From assembly GCF_020443705.1 (NCBI RefSeq), contig NZ_JAIZZK010000019.1, forward strand, positions 23,731 through 87,730: 64,000 nt of DNA, given 5' to 3'. The translations under genes and the position numbers were made by a program. The notes beneath the pieces are model-generated. The model worked only from the letters and a program-made list of their open reading frames with translations. It ran no database searches and had not been told where the DNA came from. Shown piece after piece: positions 9,029 to 16,438 of this stretch (the stretch's first letter is position 1; each line of letters begins with the position of its first letter). Origin of the DNA: Clostridium algoriphilum (GTDB taxonomy: Bacteria; Bacillota; Clostridia; Clostridiales; Clostridiaceae).

Positions 9029-10084
9029 ATGAACTTAACAGAAATATCAAAAAAATATCCTGCATTAAATAAGATGTTAGCATCTGTACTAACTGTAGAT
9101 ATAGGAAATACATTTACGAAATCAAGTACTAATGTAATTTTTGCAAGTAGGGTATCGGCCGTTAGCAAACATGGTTCGAGAGCAACTGGAATAAGTAATA
9201 TTACCTGGAATGGTAAACTATATACTGTAGGTAATAAAGAAGGTAAGCTTAATATGGAAGCTAATAAATATATGTCAGATCATTATAAGTTAAATTTGCT
9301 TAACGCAATTGCACTAAGTTTTAAAGGTGAGACTAAGATAAAGGTAAGACTTGCTGTAGGACTTCCTGCGGAGTACTATATAGATCACAGTATTCCACTT
9401 AAGAATGAAATTAAGAAAATGGAAAAGCAATCTATAACTATAAATAATATAACGTATGATATAGAAATTATAGATGTACAAGTGTTTAAACAAGGGGGTA
9501 CATTAAGTGCTGAAACAATGGAAACATTTAATTATCCAATGTTGCTTCTAGATTTTGGTGGTGGTACTTTAGATGTATCTCATTGGAAATATGAAAAAGA
9601 TGAATTTGGTAATAAGGTCCTCGGAATGACAAAGGCTAGTAGTTTTGCGCAACATGGGTTTGAGCCAACAATAGAACAACTACTTACAAAGTTTAATTCT
9701 GCTGAAGGTTCTGATGGTAATTATGATATATCAGATGCCATTGAATATTTAGAGGACAATGAATTACCATTTGGAGAGGAAAACGTCTTACAAGACATTA
9801 AAGACCTAGTATTAAGGCCTTATGTAGAGAAAGCGATTAGTTCAATTAATAGTTCTTTTAAACCGAATACTTGTAAAGATATAAGAATAATAGGAGGGCC
9901 TGCAGAATTATTACTAGAATACTTACAAAGTGAATTTATAAAAACTGAGCCTAAACTAATAGATGATAAAAACCCACAATGTGCTAATGCTATATTATTT
10001 GCTGAGAGATATAAAGAACTATTAGTTATTGATTACCTAGATGGAAATAAAGAAGTTGCCGCAACAACAATAGAAGGACAATAA
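9029..10084 (+). CDS. ParM/StbA-family actin-like ATPase
   Basis: The 351-residue protein has the actin-fold signatures of ParM-type filament ATPases: phosphate-1 VDIGNTFTKS (about 24-33), phosphate-2 LLDFGGGTLD (about 172-181) and adenosine motif RIIGGPAELL (near 287). The length fits the Alp/ParM group. Such proteins polymerise to push replicated plasmids apart. AGGAGG is well spaced before ATG 9029. A ParR-like gene follows after 2 bases, and 22-bp iterons lie upstream, completing a ParMRC-like cassette next to dnaB on an apparently chromosomal segment. It could also act in cell shape or on an integrated element. Confidence 0.85.
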   Translation: MNLTEISKKYPALNKMLASVLTVDIGNTFTKSSTNVIFASRVSAVSKHGSRATGISNITWNGKLYTVGNKEGKLNMEANKYMSDHYKLNLLNAIALSFKGETKIKVRLAVGLPAEYYIDHSIPLKNEIKKMEKQSITINNITYDIEIIDVQVFKQGGTLSAETMETFNYPMLLLDFGGGTLDVSHWKYEKDEFGNKVLGMTKASSFAQHGFEPTIEQLLTKFNSAEGSDGNYDISDAIEYLEDNELPFGEENVLQDIKDLVLRPYVEKAISSINSSFKPNTCKDIRIIGGPAELLLEYLQSEFIKTEPKLIDDKNPQCANAILFAERYKELLVIDYLDGNKEVAATTIEGQ

Positions 10085-10086
10085 TT

Positions 10087-10464
10087 ATGGGAGCACTCCG
10101 TAAAACTGTATCATCAAACCTAGGAGAGGAAACAGATAAAGATTTAATTAATTATGTGAGCAGTATGGAGAAGAAAGGTATTAATAACTCTAAACTTATA
10201 AAGCAGGCCCTAAGGTTTTATAGAGACTACGGAGATAAAGTAAAGCAATTAGATTCTGTAGATATTGCAAATATTTTAGATAACCCTGAAGTTAAAGAAT
10301 ATATAGGCAATATAGTGGGGGAGCTTATCAAAGGTTCTATGTCAAAAATTAACGATGGTATTACTGATGAAAAAGCAGATGAAAAGAAACAAAACAAGGA
10401 TCTAGATTCTGTTGAAAGTGATTATATGAAAAGGCTTAATTGTGTTAAAGATATGTCGTTATAA
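10087..10464 (+). CDS. ParR-like ribbon-helix-helix partner of the ParM homologue
   Basis: The 125-residue protein starts with a ribbon-helix-helix pattern (about residues 5-47: KTVSSNL strand, then ETDKDLINYVSSM and NNSKLIKQALRFY helices). A charged, helical C-terminal part follows, ending in a basic and hydrophobic tail (MKRLNCVKDMSL). This is the plan of ParR adaptors, which bind parC iterons by the RHH and cap ParM filaments with the C-terminal tail. It begins 2 bases after the parM-like stop and ends in a strong terminator. Sequence similarity to named ParR proteins was not tested; the call rests on fold and context. Confidence 0.65.
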   Translation: MGALRKTVSSNLGEETDKDLINYVSSMEKKGINNSKLIKQALRFYRDYGDKVKQLDSVDIANILDNPEVKEYIGNIVGELIKGSMSKINDGITDEKADEKKQNKDLDSVESDYMKRLNCVKDMSL

Positions 10465-10493
10465 TGTGGAGTACCACTCCACATTGTTTTTTA
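10463..10493 (+). terminator. Intrinsic terminator of the parM-parR cassette
   Basis: AATGTGGAGT (10463-10472) pairs with ACTCCACATT (10476-10485) and is followed by a T run. It overlaps the parR-like stop codon. Confidence 0.85.
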
Positions 10494-10608
10494 CTTTATA
10501 TAATCCATCATTGTTAGAAAAAACACTTCTACATACATATAGTAAAATGTTGTTACATATGATAAAATATAAATGTAGCATTCTAAGTAATGTGAAAAGG
10601 GTGATCTA

Positions 10609-10938
10609 ATGTTTTGTCCTAAGTGTAGATCTCAAAATGATGATGGATTAAATTTTTGTAAAAACTGTGGTACCAATCTATTAATTCAATGTAATATGAC
10701 TGAGACGAGTAATATTAGTGAAAAAAATAGTTTAGTTGCATTATTTCTGTGTATTTTCCTTGGTGCAATTGGTATTCATAGATTTTATGTAGGCAAAATA
10801 GGAACAGGGATTTTAATGATGTTAACCTTTGGTGGTTTTGGAATATGGGTGGTAGTTGATTTGATTTTAATTGTTACTAATTTATTTACAGATGTAAATG
10901 GATTAAAACTAAATAAGTCTTTATATGTTATTAAATAA
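10609..10938 (+). CDS. Zinc-ribbon TM2-domain membrane protein
   Basis: The 109-residue protein begins with a zinc ribbon (FCPKCRSQNDDGLNFCKNCG, CxxC twice in residues 2-21). After a short linker comes a TM2 domain: two hydrophobic helices (about 43-60 and 65-88), with GIHRFYVGKIGTG between them and a DLI motif in the second. The TM2 family has no agreed bacterial function. GGGTGATCTA precedes the ATG. It stands alone between the ParM-like cassette and tRNA-Thr, and the upstream spacer (10500-10608) is AT-rich. Confidence 0.8.
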   Translation: MFCPKCRSQNDDGLNFCKNCGTNLLIQCNMTETSNISEKNSLVALFLCIFLGAIGIHRFYVGKIGTGILMMLTFGGFGIWVVVDLILIVTNLFTDVNGLKLNKSLYVIK

Positions 10939-10966
10939 ATGTAAAGTTTTAAAACTTTTTATATAT

Positions 10967-11042
10967 GCTGAAATAGCTCAGTTGGTAGAGTAACGCACTC
11001 GTAATGCGTGGGTCGAGGGTTCAACTCCCTTTTTCAGCTCCA
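10967..11042 (+). tRNA. tRNA-Thr (anticodon CGT)
   Basis: This 76-base cloverleaf has the acceptor pair GCTGAAA/TTTCAGC, the D-arm motif AGCTCAGTTGGTAGAG, the anticodon loop CTCGTAA on a CGCA/TGCG stem, the T-arm GGGTTCAACTCCC and an encoded CCA. It reads ACG codons, which are rare in this AT-rich genome. Confidence 0.93.
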
Positions 11043-11056
11043 GTTGTGCATTATAG

Positions 11057-11095
11057 AAATAAAGCTTAAAGTATACATATTAAGCTTTATTTTTT
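11057..11095 (+). terminator. Intrinsic terminator after tRNA-Thr(CGT)
   Basis: AAATAAAGCTTA (11057-11068) pairs with TAAGCTTTATTT (11081-11092) and runs into a T tract. Confidence 0.8.
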
Positions 11096-11199
11096 AGCAA
11101 TTTATTCTTTGATATAAAATATATTATAGTATACGCTTTTATATGAAATTTGAGGTATAATTAAACTATGTAAACTTAATTACAGATTGGAGATAGACA

Positions 11200-11352
11200 A
11201 TGAAATTAATGTGTAAATGTGGAAACATAGAAGATTTAAAAACGGACAATGAAATAGTAAGTTTTGAATTTAGAAATTGTGATGATGGTACTATAGCATT
11301 AATTTGTAAAAAATGTAACGAGGTTGTTTTTATAAAATTAAAAAATAGTTAA
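11200..11352 (+). CDS. Small zinc-ribbon-like protein, unknown function
   Basis: A 50-residue ORF is preceded by TTGGAGATAGACA. It encodes MKLMCKCGN near the N-terminus and LICKKCNEV near the C-terminus, giving CxC and CxxC pairs that could bind one zinc ion. Between them lies a strand-rich segment ending in FEFRNCDDG. The size and paired cysteines suggest a free-standing zinc ribbon, perhaps a nucleic-acid or protein adaptor. No partner gene is evident: it stands alone between tRNA-Thr and the acetyltransferase. Confidence 0.6.
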   Translation: MKLMCKCGNIEDLKTDNEIVSFEFRNCDDGTIALICKKCNEVVFIKLKNS

Positions 11353-11490
11353 TATACTCTGAGACTAATATCTCGGAGCTTTCTGATTTTTTGTACAAGA
11401 TTTTAAGGATAACTTAATATATGTTTGTTTAGCTTAAATTGAATGTCTTAATAGTTATGAATTTTATTATATAATATGGAGGTATCTTTT

Positions 11491-12087
11491 ATGAGCGAAA
11501 AGGAAAAAATGTTACATGGAAAACCATATAAAGCATCTGGGGAAGAATTAGTATCTGAACGGCAATATGCAAAAGAAATGATATTTGATTATAACATGCT
11601 ACACCCAAACGAAGATTGTAAGAAGAATGAAATTATAAAGGGCCTATTTCATAATATAGGTAAAAATTTTTATATAGAACCACCGTTTAGGTGTGATTAT
11701 GGGTATAATATTTCTGTTGGAGAAAATTTTTATACAAACTATAATTGTACTATCTTAGATTGTGCTAAGGTTACAATTGGTAATAATGTTATGATTGCAC
11801 CGAACGTAAGCATTTTTACAGCAGGACATCCCATTCATCCTGAATTAAGAAATCAATCCATTGAATATGCCTTTCCAATTAATATTGGCAATGATGTTTG
11901 GATAGGAGGCGGCGTTATAGTAAACCCAGGAATTACAATTGGTGATAATGTAGTAATTGGATCGGGTAGTGTTGTAACTAAAGATATTGTGTCTAATTCA
12001 ATAGCTGTAGGTAATCCTTGCAGAGTAATACGGGAAATTACAAATGATGATAAGCAATATTACTTTAAGAAATTAAAAATTAAATAA
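11491..12087 (+). CDS. Maltose/galactoside O-acetyltransferase family protein
   Basis: The 198-residue protein has the Maa N-terminal helical cap (MSEKEKMLHGKPYKASGEEL) and a left-handed beta-helix of hexapeptide repeats (about 65-185) with FTAGHPIHPE, the segment bearing the catalytic His, and the CoA-binding region GNDVWIGGG. The family transfers acetyl from acetyl-CoA to sugar hydroxyls in the cytosol. An in-frame ATG 15 bases upstream (11476) overlaps the GGAGG ribosome site, so ATG 11491 is preferred. It is a single-gene unit with a hairpin terminator. The true sugar acceptor cannot be told from sequence. Confidence 0.85.
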   Translation: MSEKEKMLHGKPYKASGEELVSERQYAKEMIFDYNMLHPNEDCKKNEIIKGLFHNIGKNFYIEPPFRCDYGYNISVGENFYTNYNCTILDCAKVTIGNNVMIAPNVSIFTAGHPIHPELRNQSIEYAFPINIGNDVWIGGGVIVNPGITIGDNVVIGSGSVVTKDIVSNSIAVGNPCRVIREITNDDKQYYFKKLKIK

Positions 12088-12128
12088 AACACATATATAT
12101 ATTTAAAAAAGCTATATTAGTTATTATA

Positions 12129-12166
12129 TTAAAACACCAAGTACATTAGTATTTGGTGTTTTAATA
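12129..12166 (+). terminator. Terminator-like hairpin after the acetyltransferase
   Basis: TTAAAACACCAA (12129-12140) pairs perfectly with TTGGTGTTTTAA (12153-12164). The U-rich side is part of the stem, so it may work in both directions. Confidence 0.6.
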
Positions 12167-12344
12167 TTGCCTAAATATATTACCTATAATAAATTATTAT
12201 ATTCAAGAATGATTAACATAATAATAATTGGTTAATAATACTAATATAGAAGAAGATAAAAAAGGGAATTATATTAATAATATATAAATAATTTATTCTT
12301 TTTTATGAGCACTATAAGTGTAATTATATATAAGGTGAGGTTAA

Positions 12345-12440
12345 ATGTGTATGAAAAAGATAAAAGTTAAAGTTGGAATAGATAAAAGTAAGTTAATAAA
12401 AAGTGACAAGAAACTAGTTGCTTGTGGTAAAAATTTTTAA
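12345..12440 (+). CDS. Possible 31-residue basic peptide
   Basis: An ORF for a Lys-rich peptide starting MCMKKIKVKVGID and ending LVACGKNF follows AAGGTGAGG (12332-12340). ATG 12345 is very close to that site and ATG 12351 is better spaced. About half of the residues are Lys, Val or Ile, and there are two cysteines. No family was recognised. It lies in an otherwise empty 12.1-12.6 kb gap. Chance occurrence is possible in such AT-rich DNA. Confidence 0.35.
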   Translation: MCMKKIKVKVGIDKSKLIKSDKKLVACGKNF

Positions 12441-12605
12441 AAGTATAGAAAGATATTGAAAATTAATTAATAAATTATCCAATATTGCATGTAGCAAAAA
12501 AGTAGTTGAGAGTTATATCTTGACTACTTTTTATGTTGTGTGTTTATGGATGTCTGATATTTTTGTATAAATTATGAATAGCATATAATTTACACAAAAT
12601 GTTTA

Positions 12606-12764
12606 TTATTTTAAGATACTCTCAAGGAGAAGTCTTATCCCTTCGCTCTTTGTAATATTGCTTGCTTTGCAAAAACTTTCTAAAGAGCTTGATAGCTCTT
12701 CGTTTATTCTCACATGAATTAATTCGCTTTTAGAATTTTCAATTTTTTTTCGTCCTCTAGGCAT
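12606..12764 (-). CDS. Small ribbon-helix-helix DNA-binding protein
   Basis: A 52-residue minus-strand gene is preceded by GAGGTGATAATC. It starts MPRGRKKIENSK, a basic arm, then a strand SELIHVRINEEL and two helices (SSSLESFCKAS and TKSEGIRLLLESIL). This is the CopG/Arc ribbon-helix-helix plan at its usual size. Such proteins are DNA-binding repressors that often control their own gene or an adjacent toxin or plasmid function. No toxin-like gene is adjacent. It shares the 8.8-13 kb accessory interval with the ParM/ParR-like cassette. Confidence 0.65.
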   Translation of the reverse strand: MPRGRKKIENSKSELIHVRINEELSSSLESFCKASNITKSEGIRLLLESILK

Positions 12765-13362
12765 GATTATCACCTCAAAATATTTGAGTTACATAAATAA
12801 GATCAATGATGTATTACAATATCATTATAATATACATTTACACATATTTCCACAATTTTAAACTAAAAATTACAATAATATTTCCAGCTATATTATTTAT
12901 TAAATTCATAAAATAAGCTTTAAAAACAATTGTATATAACGTGTTACAGAATATAACCCTCTATTAGTAAACATAATTTGAAAAAGTTATAAATTATGAG
13001 TTGTGTATTTTTTATAAACTATAAGTATATGAAAAGTCATTATTTTCTGTTACAATAGTAATGTAAAAAAAAAGGAAAAATTTATGATATTAGTAGATTT
13101 GATATTAGTGTTAAACAAAGGAGGAATTAATGTAAATACATGGACTCATTATATATAACTAATGGATAAGCAGAAGTTTCAAAACATTTCTTTGAATTTT
13201 TTTCATTAAAATGTGGTAGAAAATAATTATGCATTGTATAAAGTTAGTTTGAAAAGTTGAAAAATTTATTATTATTTTTCTTTAAATATTGAATTATATT
13301 GCATTTTTTATTTTTTAATTTATTTAAGATTTATATTAATTTAAAATATTGGAGGTAATTAT
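12765..13362. other. AT-rich gap between the RHH gene and the NlpC/P60 gene
   Basis: This roughly 600-base gap has no convincing gene. A 24-codon reading frame (13084-13158, after AAAAGGAAAAATTT) encodes a peptide starting MILVDLILVLNK. Inside it a perfect AAAGGAGG is followed five bases later by ATG-TAA (13130-13135), a start immediately followed by a stop in another frame. The remainder is poly-A/T with no stable hairpin noticed. The long 5' region may carry the promoter of the cell-wall hydrolase gene. Confidence 0.5.
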
Positions 13363-14520
13363 ATGAAAAAGAGAATAGCTTTTATAGCAATGTTATTAAC
13401 TATGGCCAGTTCATCTATTGCGTTTGCGCAGAGCGCAACAATAAGTGCAAGTTCATTACGTATTAGGCAAAGTCCTTCACTTTCATCGTCTATAATAGCT
13501 TCACTGACGAGAAATACGAAGATAAACACGCTTGGTAAACAAGGAAATTTTTATAAAATAAGTTATAATGGAAGAATTGGATACGTACACAGTTCGTATG
13601 TAAAACTAAGTACTTCTACAAGTACAACAAACGTTACACCAACAACGAATGGGAAAAATGGCGTAATAACAACTGGATGTTTAAACGTAAGATCCGGATC
13701 TGGGTTAACTTATCCAGTGATTAGTGTTATTAGACTAGGAAATAAAGTGACAATGTATGAAAAATCAAATGGTTTCTACAAAATAAATTATAGTGGTAGA
13801 ATTGGGTATATAAGCGAGTTATATGTGAAAGCATCAAGTACAACCACAAATAGTACAAGCACTGCGTCTACGCCTGTATTAGAATCTACAGGAACTGGTA
13901 ATGTTACAGCAGCTAGTTTAAATGTGAGAAAATCAGCTTCTATGGGTAGTAACATTATGGGAACTGTAAAAAAAGGTCTAAAAGTAAAATTATATGGGGC
14001 GAAAGATGGCTTTTATAAAATTATGTGCAATGGACAAGTAGGCTATGTATCCAAAACATACATAAGTACATCTAATTCAGCAGTAATTAATTCTTCAAAT
14101 ACTGGAACTAAAAGTATTAGTAGCTTTATGTCATATTTAAATACATTCTTAGGAACACCATATTTATGGGGCGGAACATCACCAGCCAAATATAATACTG
14201 CTGGAAAATATGTAAGTGGCGGTTTTGATTGTTCAGGCCTTATTCAATATGCTTATAAAAGCATGGGTATAAATTTACCTAGAACAACTATGGATCAAGT
14301 AAATGTGGGTACATCAGTTAGTATAAATAATCTTCAGCAAGGAGATTTAGTATTTTTTAGGACAAATTCATCAGAACCTAATCAAATATCTCATGCTGGA
14401 ATATATGTGGGGAATAATAAATTTATGCAATCACCTAAAACTGGTGATGTTGTAAAAATAACTGATTTATCAGGATATTTTAGAACTAATTTTGTAACAG
14501 GAAATAGAGTTATAAAATAG
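13363..14520 (+). CDS. Secreted SH3-domain NlpC/P60 endopeptidase
   Basis: The 385-residue protein has a signal peptide (basic start, hydrophobic core, AFA-QS cleavage near residue 22) and three bacterial SH3 domains (about 24-82, 98-155 and 178-237), each starting with LRIR/LNVR and ending GRIGYV or GQVGYV. Ser/Thr-rich linkers and a C-terminal NlpC/P60 domain (about 255-383) follow. The catalytic Cys is in GGFDCSGL (near 288) and the His in SHAGIYVG (near 343). Such enzymes cut D-Glu-diaminopimelate bonds in peptidoglycan. GGAGG precedes ATG 13363; it is monocistronic with a terminator at 14643. Confidence 0.93.
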   Translation: MKKRIAFIAMLLTMASSSIAFAQSATISASSLRIRQSPSLSSSIIASLTRNTKINTLGKQGNFYKISYNGRIGYVHSSYVKLSTSTSTTNVTPTTNGKNGVITTGCLNVRSGSGLTYPVISVIRLGNKVTMYEKSNGFYKINYSGRIGYISELYVKASSTTTNSTSTASTPVLESTGTGNVTAASLNVRKSASMGSNIMGTVKKGLKVKLYGAKDGFYKIMCNGQVGYVSKTYISTSNSAVINSSNTGTKSISSFMSYLNTFLGTPYLWGGTSPAKYNTAGKYVSGGFDCSGLIQYAYKSMGINLPRTTMDQVNVGTSVSINNLQQGDLVFFRTNSSEPNQISHAGIYVGNNKFMQSPKTGDVVKITDLSGYFRTNFVTGNRVIK

Positions 14521-14642
14521 GTATATTAAGTTGCTTATCATTATATGTCTGAAAAATATGAAATTTATTAATTTTACATAACAATAATATATTACAAGTA
14601 ATTGTACAATATTATAAAAAAAATATAATATATCTAGTCATT

Positions 14643-14685
14643 AATGAATGTACGATTTTGATAAAAATCATACATTCATTTTTTG
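14643..14685 (+). terminator. Intrinsic terminator after the NlpC/P60 gene
   Basis: AATGAATGTA (14643-14652) pairs with TACATTCATT (14671-14680), with an inner GATTTT/AAAATC stem, followed by TTTTT. Bases 14690-14980 beyond it are AT-rich with no gene seen. Confidence 0.8.
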
Positions 14686-14983
14686 TATTTGATTATAGAT
14701 TGAATTTCTACTTGTTTAACTTACCTTTATAATATAATTATTTGGTATAGGGTTAATATATTACATTTTTTTTAATAAAATAAATATATTGTAAGAATAT
14801 AAAAAATAGTATACCATTATAAATATTTGTTTATTATAAAAAATATAAATTAATAATTACAATTTACTAAGTGTAATAAAACTAAGCAAAACTAATTATT
14901 TTATTTATATAAACAATAATGATGTATAATTGAAAGATAGATTAAAGTTATGATATCAATTAATACAATATAAGGAGATAAAT

Positions 14984-15946
14984 ATGGAAATGAAGAAAAT
15001 AAGTGAAATAAAAAAGGGAGATAGGGTTGAAGGGTTTTTTATTATTAAATCTGTGGATACCAAGGTCTCTAACAATAGTAATACAAATAAGTATTTAGAT
15101 TTTAATTTAGGTGATGCCTCAGGTGACATTAATGCAAAGCTATGGGAATGCAATGAAGAGTTAGAAAATGCATTTAAACAAAGCAAATTAGTAAAGATAA
15201 AAGGAACTGTAAATGAGTGGAGAGGAAAACTTCAACTAAAAATTGAAAAGATAAGATTAACTGAGGAAAAAGATGAAGTGAATGTTTGTGATTATGTTGC
15301 GGTGGCACCATATACGCCAGAAATAATGTATGATGATATTTTAAATTATTTATCTAAAATACAAAATACAGATATTCAAAATATAGTTACTAATATCTTA
15401 AGTAATAATGAGGAAAAGCTAATGCATTATCCTGCAGCTAAATCTAATCATCATGCAGTGAGATCAGGCCTTTTATATCATACAACTACCATGCTTAAGG
15501 CAGGAGAAAAATTAAGTAAGATTTACACATTTCTAAATACAGATTTACTATATGCAGGTATAATACTTCATGATATTGGCAAAATATATGAAATGAATGC
15601 TAGTGAGCTCGGAATTGTAAGTGAGTATTCAGTTGAGGGTCAACTTCTAGGACATATAGTTCAAGGAGTTAAGATGATAGAAACAGCAAGTATTGAAGTT
15701 GAAGCGGACAAGGAAGTAACTATGTTATTACAGCATATGGTTCTTGCTCATCACTACGAAGCAGAGTATGGAAGTCCTAAAAAGCCTATGATACCAGAGG
15801 CAGAAATGTTACATCATTTAGATATAATGGATGCAAGAATGTATGATATGAATAAGGCATTAAGTGATACAAAGGAAGGAAAATTTTCAGAAAGAATAAG
15901 GTCCCTAGATAATATAAATGTTTATAAGACTTTTGTTAAAAGATAA
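14984..15946 (+). CDS. yhaM: 3'-5' exoribonuclease YhaM family
   Basis: The 320-residue protein combines an N-terminal OB-fold nucleic-acid-binding domain (about 15-90) and an HD hydrolase domain (about 155-290), with LLYHTTTML, ILHDIGKI (near 195) and MVLAHHYE supplying the metal-binding His and Asp residues. This is the YhaM/CBF1 arrangement and length. YhaM is a manganese-dependent exonuclease that trims RNA and can act on single-stranded DNA. AAGGAGA precedes the ATG. A DUF3006 gene follows after 29 bases and is probably co-transcribed. Confidence 0.92.
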   Translation: MEMKKISEIKKGDRVEGFFIIKSVDTKVSNNSNTNKYLDFNLGDASGDINAKLWECNEELENAFKQSKLVKIKGTVNEWRGKLQLKIEKIRLTEEKDEVNVCDYVAVAPYTPEIMYDDILNYLSKIQNTDIQNIVTNILSNNEEKLMHYPAAKSNHHAVRSGLLYHTTTMLKAGEKLSKIYTFLNTDLLYAGIILHDIGKIYEMNASELGIVSEYSVEGQLLGHIVQGVKMIETASIEVEADKEVTMLLQHMVLAHHYEAEYGSPKKPMIPEAEMLHHLDIMDARMYDMNKALSDTKEGKFSERIRSLDNINVYKTFVKR

Positions 15947-15975
15947 ATATAAAATACTGTAATAAGGTGATGAAA

Positions 15976-16188
15976 ATGAAGGGGATAATAGATAGATTTG
16001 AAGGAAAATATGCGGTAGTTGAGCTTGAGGATGGAAAAATGATTAATATAGATAAAATTAAATTACCGATAGGAGTACACGAGGGAATAGTTATACAAAT
16101 AGCGGAGACTATAACTATAAATATTGAGGAGACTAAGAAAAGAAAAGAAGTGATAGAAAAATTGACAGAGAATTTATGGGAGGAGTAA
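15976..16188 (+). CDS. DUF3006 domain protein
   Basis: The 70-residue protein begins MKGIIDRFEGKYAVVELEDG and fits DUF3006: a small beta barrel followed by a charged helix (EETKKRKEVIEKL). The family has no assigned reaction and often sits beside metallo-hydrolases. In-frame GTG 15967 and ATG 15970 overlap the AAGGTG ribosome site, so ATG 15976 is chosen. It follows yhaM at 29 bases and ends before a strong hairpin terminator. Confidence 0.8.
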   Translation: MKGIIDRFEGKYAVVELEDGKMINIDKIKLPIGVHEGIVIQIAETITINIEETKKRKEVIEKLTENLWEE

Positions 16189-16230
16189 AAATATTAAATA
16201 GAAAGATAGTATAAAGGATTGTTAATAGAA

Positions 16231-16270
16231 AAATGCACTTGCTCAGCCAGTATGAGTAAGTGTATTTATT
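16231..16270 (+). terminator. Terminator after the yhaM-DUF3006 unit
   Basis: A 15-bp stem (16231-16245 with 16253-16267, including two G-U pairs) is followed by a short T-rich tail. Confidence 0.75.
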
Positions 16271-16333
16271 TAGTTCTAGGTGTAAATATACGAACTATTA
16301 GTTAAAATGTATTATTAATATTCGCATTTAATA

Positions 16334-16362
16334 TTGACTGGTTTACACTGCTCTGATATTAT
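16334..16362 (+). promoter_or_regulatory. Sigma-A promoter of the FAD oxidoreductase gene
   Basis: TTGACT (16334-16339) and TATTAT (16357-16362) have 17-base spacing. Transcription would start near 16369, giving a 70-base leader. Confidence 0.65.
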
Positions 16363-16438
16363 TAAGAAGTATGGTGACCATTAATAATTACGATTCCCTA
16401 CAGAGCAATACAAGGAGAAATACAGGAGGGTTCATATA

